The position numbers and the translations under genes are program-made. A DNA stretch of 64,000 bases, from the NCBI GenBank assembly GCA_040882465.1, contig JBBEBG010000037.1, forward strand, positions 1 through 64,000. The letters run 5' to 3'. Below the pieces are notes generated by a model. That model made no database searches, was not told the origin of the DNA, and was given only the letters and a program-made list of their open reading frames with translations. Shown here in pieces: positions 1 through 7,989 of the stretch (its first letter is position 1; every line of letters begins with the position of its first letter). This DNA is from Gemmatimonadota bacterium (lineage in GTDB: Bacteria > Gemmatimonadota > Gemmatimonadetes > Longimicrobiales > Gaopeijiaceae).

Positions 1-395
1 GGGGGAGCATGAGCGCGGAGCTGGCGTTTCGGGCGAAGGGGTCAGGCGTCCCAGTCGCCCGGCGGAGACTGGTCGAAGTCCGGCTCGGGGAGTGGCTCGG
101 GATCGGACGGGTCGAAGGCGGACGTCTGATCGAAGTCGAGCTCGGCCTGCGGGGGAGCGCGCGCGGGAGTGAGCGGCGGGGGCCGGTGTGGAAGAGCGAG
201 ATGCAGGAGGATGGCCTGGACGGTGGGAGGGCCGGTGATGAACGAGAGAACCCGCATCTCACCCCCGCAGGCGGGACACAGGAGCGGGAGCACCTCGTAG
301 ATCCGGGCGAGAAGCCGGGCCCAGGAGATGCGGGCGGAGCCGCTCGTGCCGCACGGCTCGGGCACGGGCGTCGAGGCCGGCTTCGCGGTGGCGCC
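1..395 (-). mobile_element. IS91-family element, 3' fragment (copy A)
   Basis: This fragment holds the C-terminal coding part of the IS91-like transposase found complete at 55274-56920. The reading frame (stop at 42) ends in an acidic, proline-rich tail with repeated D-P/D-F-D units and contains the CPACGGEM cysteine pair seen in the full copy. The element's terminal non-coding end would lie to the left of the window. At about 396-407 the match stops and serine-recombinase sequence begins, so the fragment is a recombined remnant with no nuclease domain. It cannot be an active transposase on its own. Confidence 0.8.
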
Positions 396-406
396 GCGGA
401 AGCCGA

Positions 407-664
407 GAGAAGGTATTCCAGGGGCTCCGCCCCGGGAATGGATCGAGGACCGCCTGGACGGGATGCAGGAGCTGCTGGAGCGGCGGACCGAGCAGTCAGC
501 CCTCCTACTCCGAGAGCTCCTCGGCCAGGTCCGGCTCGAGCCCACCCTCGGCGACATCGGGCGACCCTACTACGGGGTGCGCACCACGATCGATTGCCTG
601 GTCCTACTCAAGACGCCGCCCGGGCGAGGCCCGGACGGCGGTTCGAGTATGTTGCAACAGTGGA
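407..664 (+). repeat. Direct repeat 1 of recombinase 3' end
   Basis: These ~258 bases recur at 9388-9643. The two copies differ by a 2-base insertion near the start and otherwise look near identical by eye. Both end at the same point, the tetranucleotide TGGA, after which the sequences are unrelated. A common endpoint in the last codons of the recombinase is expected if it marks the element's attachment site. Confidence 0.8.
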
Positions 665-894
665 CCCGGACGCAAAGAATTCGAACCGCGGTCGCGCTGC
701 CGTTCGAGGTGGCGCTGGTGGACACCCTCGACCCACCAACCTACCAGCTGATCGCTGCGAAGGCTCTCCATCTCCATGAACTGGGCCTGAGCGACCGTGC
801 GATCGCGAGGCGCCTTGGCGTGACCGACAAAACGGCAGCGAAGGGGATCGGGTGGATCCTGGACACTGAGATCACTACCGGAAGGCACCCTTGA
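407..894 (+). pseudogene. Serine recombinase C-terminal fragment with HTH tail
   Basis: Positions 407-664 nearly duplicate the 3' end of the intact large serine recombinase (9388-9643), with two extra bases near 421 that break the upstream frame. The frame then continues for about 75 codons not present in the intact gene, containing a helix-turn-helix-like stretch (LSDRAIARRLGVTDKTA). From memory this resembles the C-terminus of another serine-recombinase family (unverified). No catalytic N-terminus is present. The fragment is joined to IS91 sequence on its left and is probably the scar of an earlier integration of a related element. Confidence 0.65.
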
Positions 895-929
895 CGCGCT
901 CCCCCTCATGATAGACGATGTCTGTCAAC

Positions 930-1517
930 ATGGCCGACGATTCGAAGGAATGGACCCTGACGGAGGCGGTCCGCCTCCTTGGAGAACCGCAGCACCGGCT
1001 CATCTACCTGTGCGAGAAGGGGGTGGTGCGGCCCGACTTTCAGGACGCCAAGGGACGTGGCAGCAGTCGTCGGTTCTCGGAACGGAACCTCGTCGAGTTC
1101 GCGGTCGCGCTTCGACTCCGCGACCTGGAAATTGCCGTCTCCTTTGTAGGCGCGATCCTCTATGTACTGCGGGCGTTCGAGGCGAATGTGGCCAAGCGCT
1201 TCCAGGGCTTCAGCCTTCCGGGGAGCCTTCGCGATTCACGAGCGCCAGACCTGAGGCTCGTCATCGGCGACGGAGCGCTTCTGTACTTCACTCTTGCTGC
1301 CGCTCGGTCGCTGCCGAAGGTATACGGAGGGATTGACCTCCGAGAGGTGGCCTCGACGCAGCTAGGTCCGCGCGATCTGGACCGCGCCCTCGCCCGGGCC
1401 AAGGCACCTCAGCATGGAAGGATTCCGTATGGGCTTGGCGGGCCCGAAGGGAGCCGGGCCGTACGTCTCGAGCTGAGCCTGACTGAAATCTCACGCGAGC
1501 TGAATCTGGAGGATTGA
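930..1517 (+). CDS. MerR-like HTH regulator
   Basis: This is a protein of about 195 residues. Residues ~5-60 look like a winged-helix MerR/excisionase-type domain: WTLTEAVRLLGEPQHRLIYL followed by a GRGSSRRFSERNLVEF wing. MerR-type regulators read short inverted repeats, but here no effector domain is recognisable; the remainder is helical and carries no cysteine cluster. I chose the ATG at 930 because the alternative at 918 adds only four residues ahead of the domain. It follows a recombinase remnant, which suggests it may regulate or accompany a mobile element. No partner operon gene is obvious. Confidence 0.55.
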   Translation: MADDSKEWTLTEAVRLLGEPQHRLIYLCEKGVVRPDFQDAKGRGSSRRFSERNLVEFAVALRLRDLEIAVSFVGAILYVLRAFEANVAKRFQGFSLPGSLRDSRAPDLRLVIGDGALLYFTLAAARSLPKVYGGIDLREVASTQLGPRDLDRALARAKAPQHGRIPYGLGGPEGSRAVRLELSLTEISRELNLED

Positions 1518-1636
1518 CCTCTCCTTCCCTGCCTGGAACGCGGAGCGCCGCGGGGCCCCTGGGAGAGCTCGCGCCCGGGGCGGAGCACAACGGGCGGCCG
1601 TAACTCAGGCAGGGCACGGATCGTCGCTCGAGCAGG

Positions 1637-2296
1637 TCAGTCGGAAGGGACGCCTCCGATCTCCAGGTCGTCGAACTCCGTCACGGCGTCGGCCTTCGTC
1701 CATAACCCTACGAGCCCCTCCCTAAACCTCTCGTCACGATGGTCGATCAGTAAGCGGCCGCCCAGATAGGCCTGAATCCGCGAACCCACTGCGGTTACCC
1801 GGAGCGTGTGCCACTCCCCGAGGCGAGGCGCGTCGATCCGAGTACCCGCAATCTGCCGGCGGTCCCCGTCCACGACTGCGTACAGCCGGAAGTTGTCCTC
1901 GAGACTGTTGGCACGGACCACGTAGTAGTTCTGCCCGTCATGGGCTCGGAAGACGATCCCCGCGCTGGCGTCGGCTTCGCCGGACACGGGTCTGAAGCGC
2001 ACTGTGACGTCCACGTCCGAGAAACGCCGCCCCTCGAGGAGTACGACCGGGAAGGCACGATCGGTGGAGGTCTGAGCCAGCCGGTGTTCACCGCCGAGGC
2101 TCCGCCGCTCCCAGACCCCATCCACCACGCTCCAGTCCACGAGTCCCGATGTGAAGTCGTTCCGAAGAGTCACGATGGCGGTGCCACGGACCTCGATCCG
2201 TTCCGTCGTAGCGGGTGGCGGCGGGCCGTCACATGCAGCGAGAAACGGTAGGACCACGCCCAACGGAAGCGAGACGCAGAGGTCCGTTGGTTTCAC
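1637..2296 (-). CDS. Secreted lipoprotein, LamG/DUF1080-like
   Basis: This ~219-residue protein opens with a lipoprotein signal peptide ending in the lipobox LAAC, so it is probably anchored in a membrane facing the periplasm or cell surface. The mature part reads as one concanavalin-like jelly-roll domain of the 3-keto-disaccharide hydrolase (DUF1080)/LamG type, with FSDVDVTVRFRPVSG and AGIVFRAHDGQNYYVVRAN strands. The GTG start at 2296 overlaps the upstream chrB stop as GTGA, so the two are probably translationally coupled. Its role beside a chromate-resistance gene is unknown. No catalytic residues are assignable. Confidence 0.7.
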   Translation of the reverse strand: MKPTDLCVSLPLGVVLPFLAACDGPPPPATTERIEVRGTAIVTLRNDFTSGLVDWSVVDGVWERRSLGGEHRLAQTSTDRAFPVVLLEGRRFSDVDVTVRFRPVSGEADASAGIVFRAHDGQNYYVVRANSLEDNFRLYAVVDGDRRQIAGTRIDAPRLGEWHTLRVTAVGSRIQAYLGGRLLIDHRDERFREGLVGLWTKADAVTEFDDLEIGGVPSD

Positions 2297-3168
2297 GGGT
2301 CCATGCCTCCGGCACCGGGAGCCGAGCGAGGATCGCCGTCCGCCTCCCTTTGTGCATCTCCCCCCAACGAGCCGAACGAGTGTGCGCGGCCATTTAGAGC
2401 GTTCCAGAGGACATCGAACAATGCGAAACCAAGCTCGAGGCGCCGCTCGTCGGCCACTGCCTCTCGACACACGCCGTCGAGGAGAAGCAGGCGAATCCCC
2501 TCGGTCTCGGGACGGGCGAACCGCGATTCCTTCAGGTCGATGTCGTGGACGATTTCGCCGATTGCCGCCACCGCTCGGTCCACTGAAACGAACGTACTCG
2601 CCAATACCTCGAAAGTGCAGGCATCTCCCTGATGAGAGAACTCGGCTTCGTACATGTCGAATCGTATCTCGCCGGCGCTGGGAACGTATCCCGTCTCCGA
2701 AACGAACTTGAAGGTCGCGTCCGAATCCACGAAGCGTTTGATAAGCCAGGCGCTGCCGATCCGATCGGCCTTCGCGCCCCGGCGAGTCACCCAGACACGC
2801 CCACGAAAATCCATCGGGTCGAAGGACCGGGCGCTACCTGGTTTCGGGGCCGATGCCCGCGACTCCGGCTGCGGGGCCGAGCCCGCCGCGGCCAGGAGCG
2901 CTTCCGACACCTCATCCGTCAGCCCGGCGACAAAGGTGGCCTGGCAAATCAGCGCTTCCCCGTCTGCTCCCTGGACCTCCTCCGCCAGCCACTGGAAGTC
3001 CTCGAGCGATTCGTTTGTCACGGGAAGTCCCCACACAGAGCTCTTCACCTGCACGGCACCGATGCGCTGGAGGCGCCGCCACAGCCTCACGCGCGCATAG
3101 CCCGGCTTGGCGGGAAGCTGGTGGATGAAGAGAAGCCAAGGTCCCCCGTGTCGCTCGGTCAGCACCAT
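2293..3168 (-). CDS. chrB: ChrB-like chromate resistance protein
   Basis: This is a ~291-residue ChrB-family protein. The N-terminal half has the ChrB_N pattern (WLLFIHQLPAKPGYARVRLWRRL then GAVQVKSSVWGLP). The C-terminal half carries RGRVWVTRRGAKADRIGSAWLIKRF, typical of the ChrB C-terminal domain. In studied bacteria ChrB acts as a regulator or sensor of chromate efflux; no ChrA transporter lies in this window. I prefer the ATG at 3168, because family members start a few residues before the WLL motif and the longer start at 3216 would lie beyond the palindrome at 3192-3209. The lipoprotein gene overlaps its stop codon. Confidence 0.85.
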   Translation of the reverse strand: MVLTERHGGPWLLFIHQLPAKPGYARVRLWRRLQRIGAVQVKSSVWGLPVTNESLEDFQWLAEEVQGADGEALICQATFVAGLTDEVSEALLAAAGSAPQPESRASAPKPGSARSFDPMDFRGRVWVTRRGAKADRIGSAWLIKRFVDSDATFKFVSETGYVPSAGEIRFDMYEAEFSHQGDACTFEVLASTFVSVDRAVAAIGEIVHDIDLKESRFARPETEGIRLLLLDGVCREAVADERRLELGFALFDVLWNALNGRAHSFGSLGGDAQREADGDPRSAPGAGGMDP

Positions 3169-3191
3169 CTCCAGGGTCTGTTGCCCTCGCG

Positions 3192-3209
3192 ATGATACAT
3201 GTGTATCAT
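3192..3209. promoter_or_regulatory. BlaI/CopY-like palindromic operator
   Basis: Perfect 8-base arms ATGATACA and TGTATCAT flank a 2-base spacer. The core TACA-TG-TGTA matches the TACANNTGTA operator of the BlaI/MecI/CopY repressor family. It sits between the divergent chrB operon and the DUF1259 gene. No BlaI-type gene is seen in the window, so the regulator would act from elsewhere or be ChrB itself. Confidence 0.6.
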
Positions 3210-3309
3210 GCAACAAGATGCCATTCTACCGGCCGTTGCGAAAGGGGGGACCGGCATCGGAAGCGCCGTCACGGGCTCCCCCAGCAGCCAACACAAGGAA
3301 GAACCGGAG

Positions 3310-4188
3310 ATGATCATACGAGCTTCACCTCTAGTCACCGTGCTTTCGTGCATCGCGCTGGCGCTCCCCGTGGCAGCCTCGAGCCAAAACGTGGACCCTT
3401 GGATCGCCGTCGGACGAACCCTCGGGACCGAGAATGTGTCGAGCGCTCCGTACCACCGGTACAACCTGCCCCGTTCCGACCTGACGCTTACGATCGCAGG
3501 CGTGGATGCCAGCGCCATCGGACTTGGAGCCTGGGTGGGATTCAGCGGTGAGCCGAACGACGCCACGATGATGGGCGATCTGGTCGTCACCAGCGCGGAG
3601 CTGGGCCCCGTGCTCGAGGAGTTGGCACGGCAGCGCATCGCGGTGACCGCGATCCACAACCACTTCGCGGGAGAAACCCCTCAAATCGTCTACATGCATT
3701 TCCACGGTCAAGGCGTCGCGACCGACCTGGCCAGCCGCGTGGAGCGCGCGGTGGCGCTGACCGGCACGCCGCGCCCCGCGCCCGCCCCGCGTCCCCAGCC
3801 TGTCCAGATCGACACAGCTCTGGTGTTCCGGGTGCTCGGACAATCGGGCTCGGCGAGCGGTCCGGTAGCGCGCCTCTCCTTTCAGCTCGTTGACGGTGCG
3901 GTGACCATGGACGGCCGGGTCGTGAATCCCGCGCTCGGATACGGCTCTCCGATCGTGATCCAGCAGGTGAACGCGAACCGCGCCGTGGCCACCGGCGACT
4001 TCGCGGTTCGTGGACGGGCTGTCACCCCCCTCCTCCGGGCTCTGGCCGAGGGCGGCACCGTGGCCACCGCAGTGCACAGTCACCTCATCGACAGCGACCC
4101 TGACATTACTTACATCCACTTCTGGGGAGACGGGCCGCTCAATGACGTTCTCCGTGGGCTGAGGAGCGCCCTCGATGCAGGTCGCTGA
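3310..4188 (+). CDS. Secreted DUF1259 (LpqO-like) protein
   Basis: This ~292-residue protein has an N-terminal signal peptide (MIIRASPLVTVLSCIALALPVAASSQ) and two tandem DUF1259 repeats. Each repeat ends in a histidine-rich strand: AIHNHFAGETPQIVYMHFHG in the first and AVHSHLIDSDPDITYIHFWG in the second. The paired His residues suggest metal binding, but the family's function is unknown. The ATG at 3310 is chosen because it begins the signal peptide and follows an AAGGAAG-type ribosome site. The gene is divergent from chrB across a shared palindrome, so common control is likely; from memory DUF1259 genes often sit near chromate-resistance genes. Confidence 0.85.
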   Translation: MIIRASPLVTVLSCIALALPVAASSQNVDPWIAVGRTLGTENVSSAPYHRYNLPRSDLTLTIAGVDASAIGLGAWVGFSGEPNDATMMGDLVVTSAELGPVLEELARQRIAVTAIHNHFAGETPQIVYMHFHGQGVATDLASRVERAVALTGTPRPAPAPRPQPVQIDTALVFRVLGQSGSASGPVARLSFQLVDGAVTMDGRVVNPALGYGSPIVIQQVNANRAVATGDFAVRGRAVTPLLRALAEGGTVATAVHSHLIDSDPDITYIHFWGDGPLNDVLRGLRSALDAGR

Positions 4189-4236
4189 CCGTGTTCGGCT
4201 GGGGATCCCCGGCGTGGTGCTGGAGCATACGCCGGG

Positions 4237-6291
4237 GTGCCGCGAGGCACCCAACTGCGGGCCGTGGCCGGCGTGCTCGACAATGCGCACGTGCTGACCG
4301 CGGCTCTGCTTGCGATCAACTCGGCCTTGCCGGCGCAGCAGGTGCCGAGCGTGGAGGCCGTGCGCGCCGACGTCTCGCCGGTCGTGGACGGGGTCCTCGA
4401 CGAGCCCGCCTGGTCCCGAGCCTCCCGACTAACCGAGTTCATCCAGTTTGAGCCCCGGCGGGGAGAGCCGGCCATGCAGCCCACCGAGGCGATGGTCCTC
4501 TACGACAGCGTGGCCGTCTACTTCGGATTCCGCCTCCGCGAATCCGGCAGCATCCAGGCGGAGCTGACCCGGCGCGACGCCGACATGATGACGGATGACG
4601 CGGTGTTCGTCGTGCTCGATACGTATTCCGACCGGCAGTCCGGCTACGTCTTTGCCGTGAACCCCCTCGGTACGAAATCGGACGGCCGGATCGCGGGCGA
4701 CGGGCGGGAGGTGGACTTCACCTGGGACGGCGAATGGACGGGAGCGGCTGCGCGAACCGCGGGCGGATGGACCGCCGAGATCGCGATTCCCCTTTCGACG
4801 CTCCGATACGCCGCTGGAGAAGGAAGGGTCTGGGGACTCAACGTCGGGCGAAGCCGCCGGAGGGAACTGGAAGTGAGCTTCTGGTCGGGGCCGCTCGAGA
4901 CCGCGTTCCGCGTATCCGGCGCGGGCCTCCTCGTCGGGCTCGACCTCCCTCCTCCCCTCCGCCGGCGCGAGATCATCGTGTACGGGCTCTCCCGGGCCGA
5001 GCAGGGTGTGAAGACGCGATGGGACGCCGGATTGGACGCGCGTTATCGGCTCACTCCCGCCGTGGCCTTGGACGCCACCGTGAACCCGGACTTCGCCACC
5101 ATCGAGGCCGACCGTGAGCAGGTGAACCTCACCCGATTCGAGCTCTCCCTCCCAGAGAAGCGCCCGTTCTTCCTCGAAGGCGCGGAGCTCTTCCGCCAGC
5201 GGATCCGAACGTTCTACAGCCGGCGCATCGCCGACCTCCGGGGCGGAGGGAAGGTACACGGCAAGATCGGCCCATGGACGATCTACTTCCTCGGCGCTGA
5301 CGAAGCACCGGGTGCTGGGGAGCCGCACTCGGTGTACGGCGTGAGCCGTCTCCAGCGGGACGTCGGGCGATCGAGCCTGGGGCTGACCTGGGCCGGACGC
5401 GAGGCCGGCGGCGCGGGCAGCGGCTCGGTCAGCCTCGACGCCACCCTGTTTTTCAGCGAGCGGCTCGGGCTCACAGCGCAGGCGATCGCGAGTTACGGAT
5501 CCGGGGCTTCCGGCTCTCATGGGTTCTTCCTGCGCCCGTCGTACGACTCCCCGACGGGTCACTTCCACGTCCGCTACACGGAGTTGGGCGAGGGCTTCGG
5601 AGACGATGTAAACCCCGTCGGCTTCGTTCAGGACGACGATCGCCGGGAGCTGGACTCAGCCATCGAGAAGGCGCTCTGGCCCGCTTCCGGCCCGGCCGAG
5701 CGGATCCAGTATCTATCGAATTACAACGTGTACTGGGGACAGAGCGGTGTGCTTCGGAGCTGGCAGGTGGACCAGAGCGTGAGCGTGGATCTCCGCAACC
5801 GATGGTCCGCGTCGGTGAGCTACACCGAGGAGTTCAAGCGCTTCGAAACGGACTTTCGAAACCGCGACGTGGGCACGACCATCGGATACAACACGAGGGC
5901 CCTTCAGTCAGCGTCCGTTGGCTACCGGACGGGAAAGAGCTTCGGCTCCGACTTCGACCTCATTACCCTCGCTGCGGCGGTGAAGCCGACGGATTCTTCG
6001 GCACTGGAGTACGAGTTGGAACGCCTCGTACTCGATCCCGATCCCGCGGATCAGACGACCTGGATCCACGTGGTTCGCGGGAACGTGTATTTCACGCCGG
6101 ACCTGTACTTGCAGCTCTTCTATCAGAACAGCACCCGCCTGGACCGGCACAACGTTCAGACCGTCTTCGTCTACCGCTACCGGCCGCCATTCGGCGCGAT
6201 ACAGATCGCGTTCCAACGGGGGACGGCTGCGTTCGGGCAGGCATCCTCGCAGGGTAACACGCTGTTCCTCAAGGTATCGGGCGTCCTGTAG
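4237..6291 (+). CDS. DUF5916 outer-membrane protein with CBM9-like domain
   Basis: This ~684-residue exported protein begins with a hydrophobic segment (LTAALLAINSALPAQ). Residues ~40-230 form a CBM9-like carbohydrate-binding fold (SPVVDGVLDEPAWSRA, GWTAEIAIPLSTLRY). From ~250 onward it is DUF5916, with the conserved NPDFATIEADREQVNLTRFEL and LPEKRPFFLEGAELF motifs and many amphipathic strands of an outer-membrane barrel. The substrate is unknown; sugar or peptide binding at the surface is plausible. The start is uncertain because internal GTG codons could give a shorter signal peptide. It is monocistronic, following DUF1259 by ~50 bases. Confidence 0.85.
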   Translation: MPRGTQLRAVAGVLDNAHVLTAALLAINSALPAQQVPSVEAVRADVSPVVDGVLDEPAWSRASRLTEFIQFEPRRGEPAMQPTEAMVLYDSVAVYFGFRLRESGSIQAELTRRDADMMTDDAVFVVLDTYSDRQSGYVFAVNPLGTKSDGRIAGDGREVDFTWDGEWTGAAARTAGGWTAEIAIPLSTLRYAAGEGRVWGLNVGRSRRRELEVSFWSGPLETAFRVSGAGLLVGLDLPPPLRRREIIVYGLSRAEQGVKTRWDAGLDARYRLTPAVALDATVNPDFATIEADREQVNLTRFELSLPEKRPFFLEGAELFRQRIRTFYSRRIADLRGGGKVHGKIGPWTIYFLGADEAPGAGEPHSVYGVSRLQRDVGRSSLGLTWAGREAGGAGSGSVSLDATLFFSERLGLTAQAIASYGSGASGSHGFFLRPSYDSPTGHFHVRYTELGEGFGDDVNPVGFVQDDDRRELDSAIEKALWPASGPAERIQYLSNYNVYWGQSGVLRSWQVDQSVSVDLRNRWSASVSYTEEFKRFETDFRNRDVGTTIGYNTRALQSASVGYRTGKSFGSDFDLITLAAAVKPTDSSALEYELERLVLDPDPADQTTWIHVVRGNVYFTPDLYLQLFYQNSTRLDRHNVQTVFVYRYRPPFGAIQIAFQRGTAAFGQASSQGNTLFLKVSGVL

Positions 6292-6335
6292 GGCCGCCCC
6301 AGGGCTACGCTCGAGACCGAGTCGGGGAGCGCCGT

Positions 6336-7553
6336 ATGACCGTGGACGACCGACGGCTCCTCTACGCCGCTGCGTTCTTCCGTGCCCTGGCAACCGGAAT
6401 GGTGGGCGTCCTCATCGGAGTGTACCTGGCGAAAGTTGGACTCGACGCCCTCGCCATCGGCAATGTCGTGACCGCAGGTCTCTCCGGCGCCGCCGTAGCG
6501 GCCATGCTCGTCACGCTCGCGGGCGACCGACTCGGTCGCCGAAACTCCCTGGTCGCCCTTTCTCTCGCTGGTGCCATCGGCGGGCTCGGCTTCGCGCTCG
6601 CGTCCGGGCCCGCCGCCATTGGGGCCGCCGCCTTCCTCGGCATGGTAAACGGGATGGGACGGGACCGCGGCGCGTCCGTCATCATTGACCAGGCGATTCT
6701 CCCGGCGATGGCCTCCGAGCCGGAGCGCACGTCGGTCTACGCCTGGTACAACGTGCTTCAGGACGCCGGCCACGCGCTCGGCAGCCTCTTTGCGGCCCTG
6801 CCCACGGTGCTTTAGGGGGTCGCCGGGGTCGAGGAGCTGGCTGCGTTCCGCGCAGCGCTCGTCGTTTAAGCTTCGATCCTCCTTCTCACGGCAGTGGCGT
6901 ATGCGGGACTCTCGGAGGCAGCCGAGAGAGGCCGAGTGACCGAGGCGAAGCCTGTTGTACGCGCATCGCCGGAAACCCGGCGCATTCTCTGGAAGATGTC
7001 CTCCCTTTTCGCGGTGGACGGCGTCGCGGGAGGATTTCTGACCACGGCGCTCCTATCCTTCTTCTTCTACGAACGGTTCGGCGCCGGAGAGGCTGCCGTG
7101 GGACTTCTCTTCTTCGCTACGCGAGTGTCGAACGCGCCGTCGCACCTCGGGGCAGCGTGGCTCGCAAGGCGGTTCGGGCTGCTCAACACGATGGTCTTTA
7201 CGCACATTCCGTCGAGCCTCGTGCTCGTGACCGTGCCCTTCGCCCCGACCTTTCCGATGGCCGCCGTGCTCTTTTTGCTCCGAGAGAGCCTTGTGGAGAT
7301 GGACGTGCCGACCAGGCAGGCTTTTTTGATGGCCGTGATCCGGCCCGAGGAACGCACCTTGGCCGCCGGCGCCACGCACCTCGTGCGGCTCGCGGCATGG
7401 GCCGTGGCGCCGGCATTCGCCGGCCTCCTCATGTGAGGGGTCGGGCTCGGAATGTTCCTTTTCGTTGGAGCGGGAATGAAGGTCGGATACGACATCCTTC
7501 TCTATACCGCCTTCCGGCGATTGAGGCCTCCCGAAGAGTGGGATGGTCTTTGA
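6336..7553 (+). pseudogene. MFS transporter with three in-frame stops
   Basis: One reading frame encodes a complete ~405-codon major facilitator protein with successive hydrophobic helices and the GDRLGRRNSL loop between helices 2 and 3. The frame is interrupted by TAG at 6813, TAA at 6867 and TGA at 7434, yet no frameshift is seen and coding character continues after each stop up to TGA at 7551. Such proteins export small hydrophilic solutes or drugs; the substrate is unknown here. Three different stop codons in an otherwise preserved frame argue for a recently inactivated gene rather than codon reassignment. The C-terminal piece restarts at an ATG at 6894 but could not make a working 12-helix carrier. 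Confidence 0.8.
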
Positions 7554-7792
7554 CGAACCAACCTCTTGCCGAGGGGGGTTCGCCCGGAGTCTCGTTTCTG
7601 GAAGCGCTTCGAGTATGGGTGCGCTGCCGCGTCTTTTCGCTTCGGTAGAGCAAGGCTCCATCGGGAGCGCGCGCCGCGCCGCCTAGGCTTTCCCCGGGGG
7701 GCCGGCGGCGCCGCGCGCTCCAAGACTTACTGGCTCCACAACGAGGCTCAAATTCCTATGTCTAATATAATAGCCACTGTCTATCATATACC

Positions 7793-7987
7793 ATGGCGAC
7801 ACCAGCCCGCCGAGCAGCTGCCTCTCAACCGCCTCCGGGCCCCGAAGTCTCCTGGACGCCGGACCTGAACCCCGCGATGACGGCCCTTCTCGACCACCTC
7901 GCGGAGGAGTTGGCGCTGGAATACGTCCGCCTCATGGCGGCCGCGGCTGAGGTCTCCCTACACGAAGGCGAGCACCAGGAGGATTAG
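7793..7987 (+). CDS. Small ORF preceding serine recombinase
   Basis: This 64-residue protein has a proline-rich N-terminus, a helical middle (NPAMTALLDHLAEELALEYVRLM) and an acidic end. Its stop codon lies two bases before the recombinase ATG, so the two are almost certainly co-translated. Short proteins in this position often accompany large serine recombinases, but I do not recognise a named family. The AT-rich stretch just upstream (7755-7790, including TAATATAATAG) is the likely promoter and contrasts with the GC-rich surroundings, as in a mobile element. Confidence 0.65.
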   Translation: MATPARRAAASQPPPGPEVSWTPDLNPAMTALLDHLAEELALEYVRLMAAAAEVSLHEGEHQED

Positions 7988-7989
7988 GC

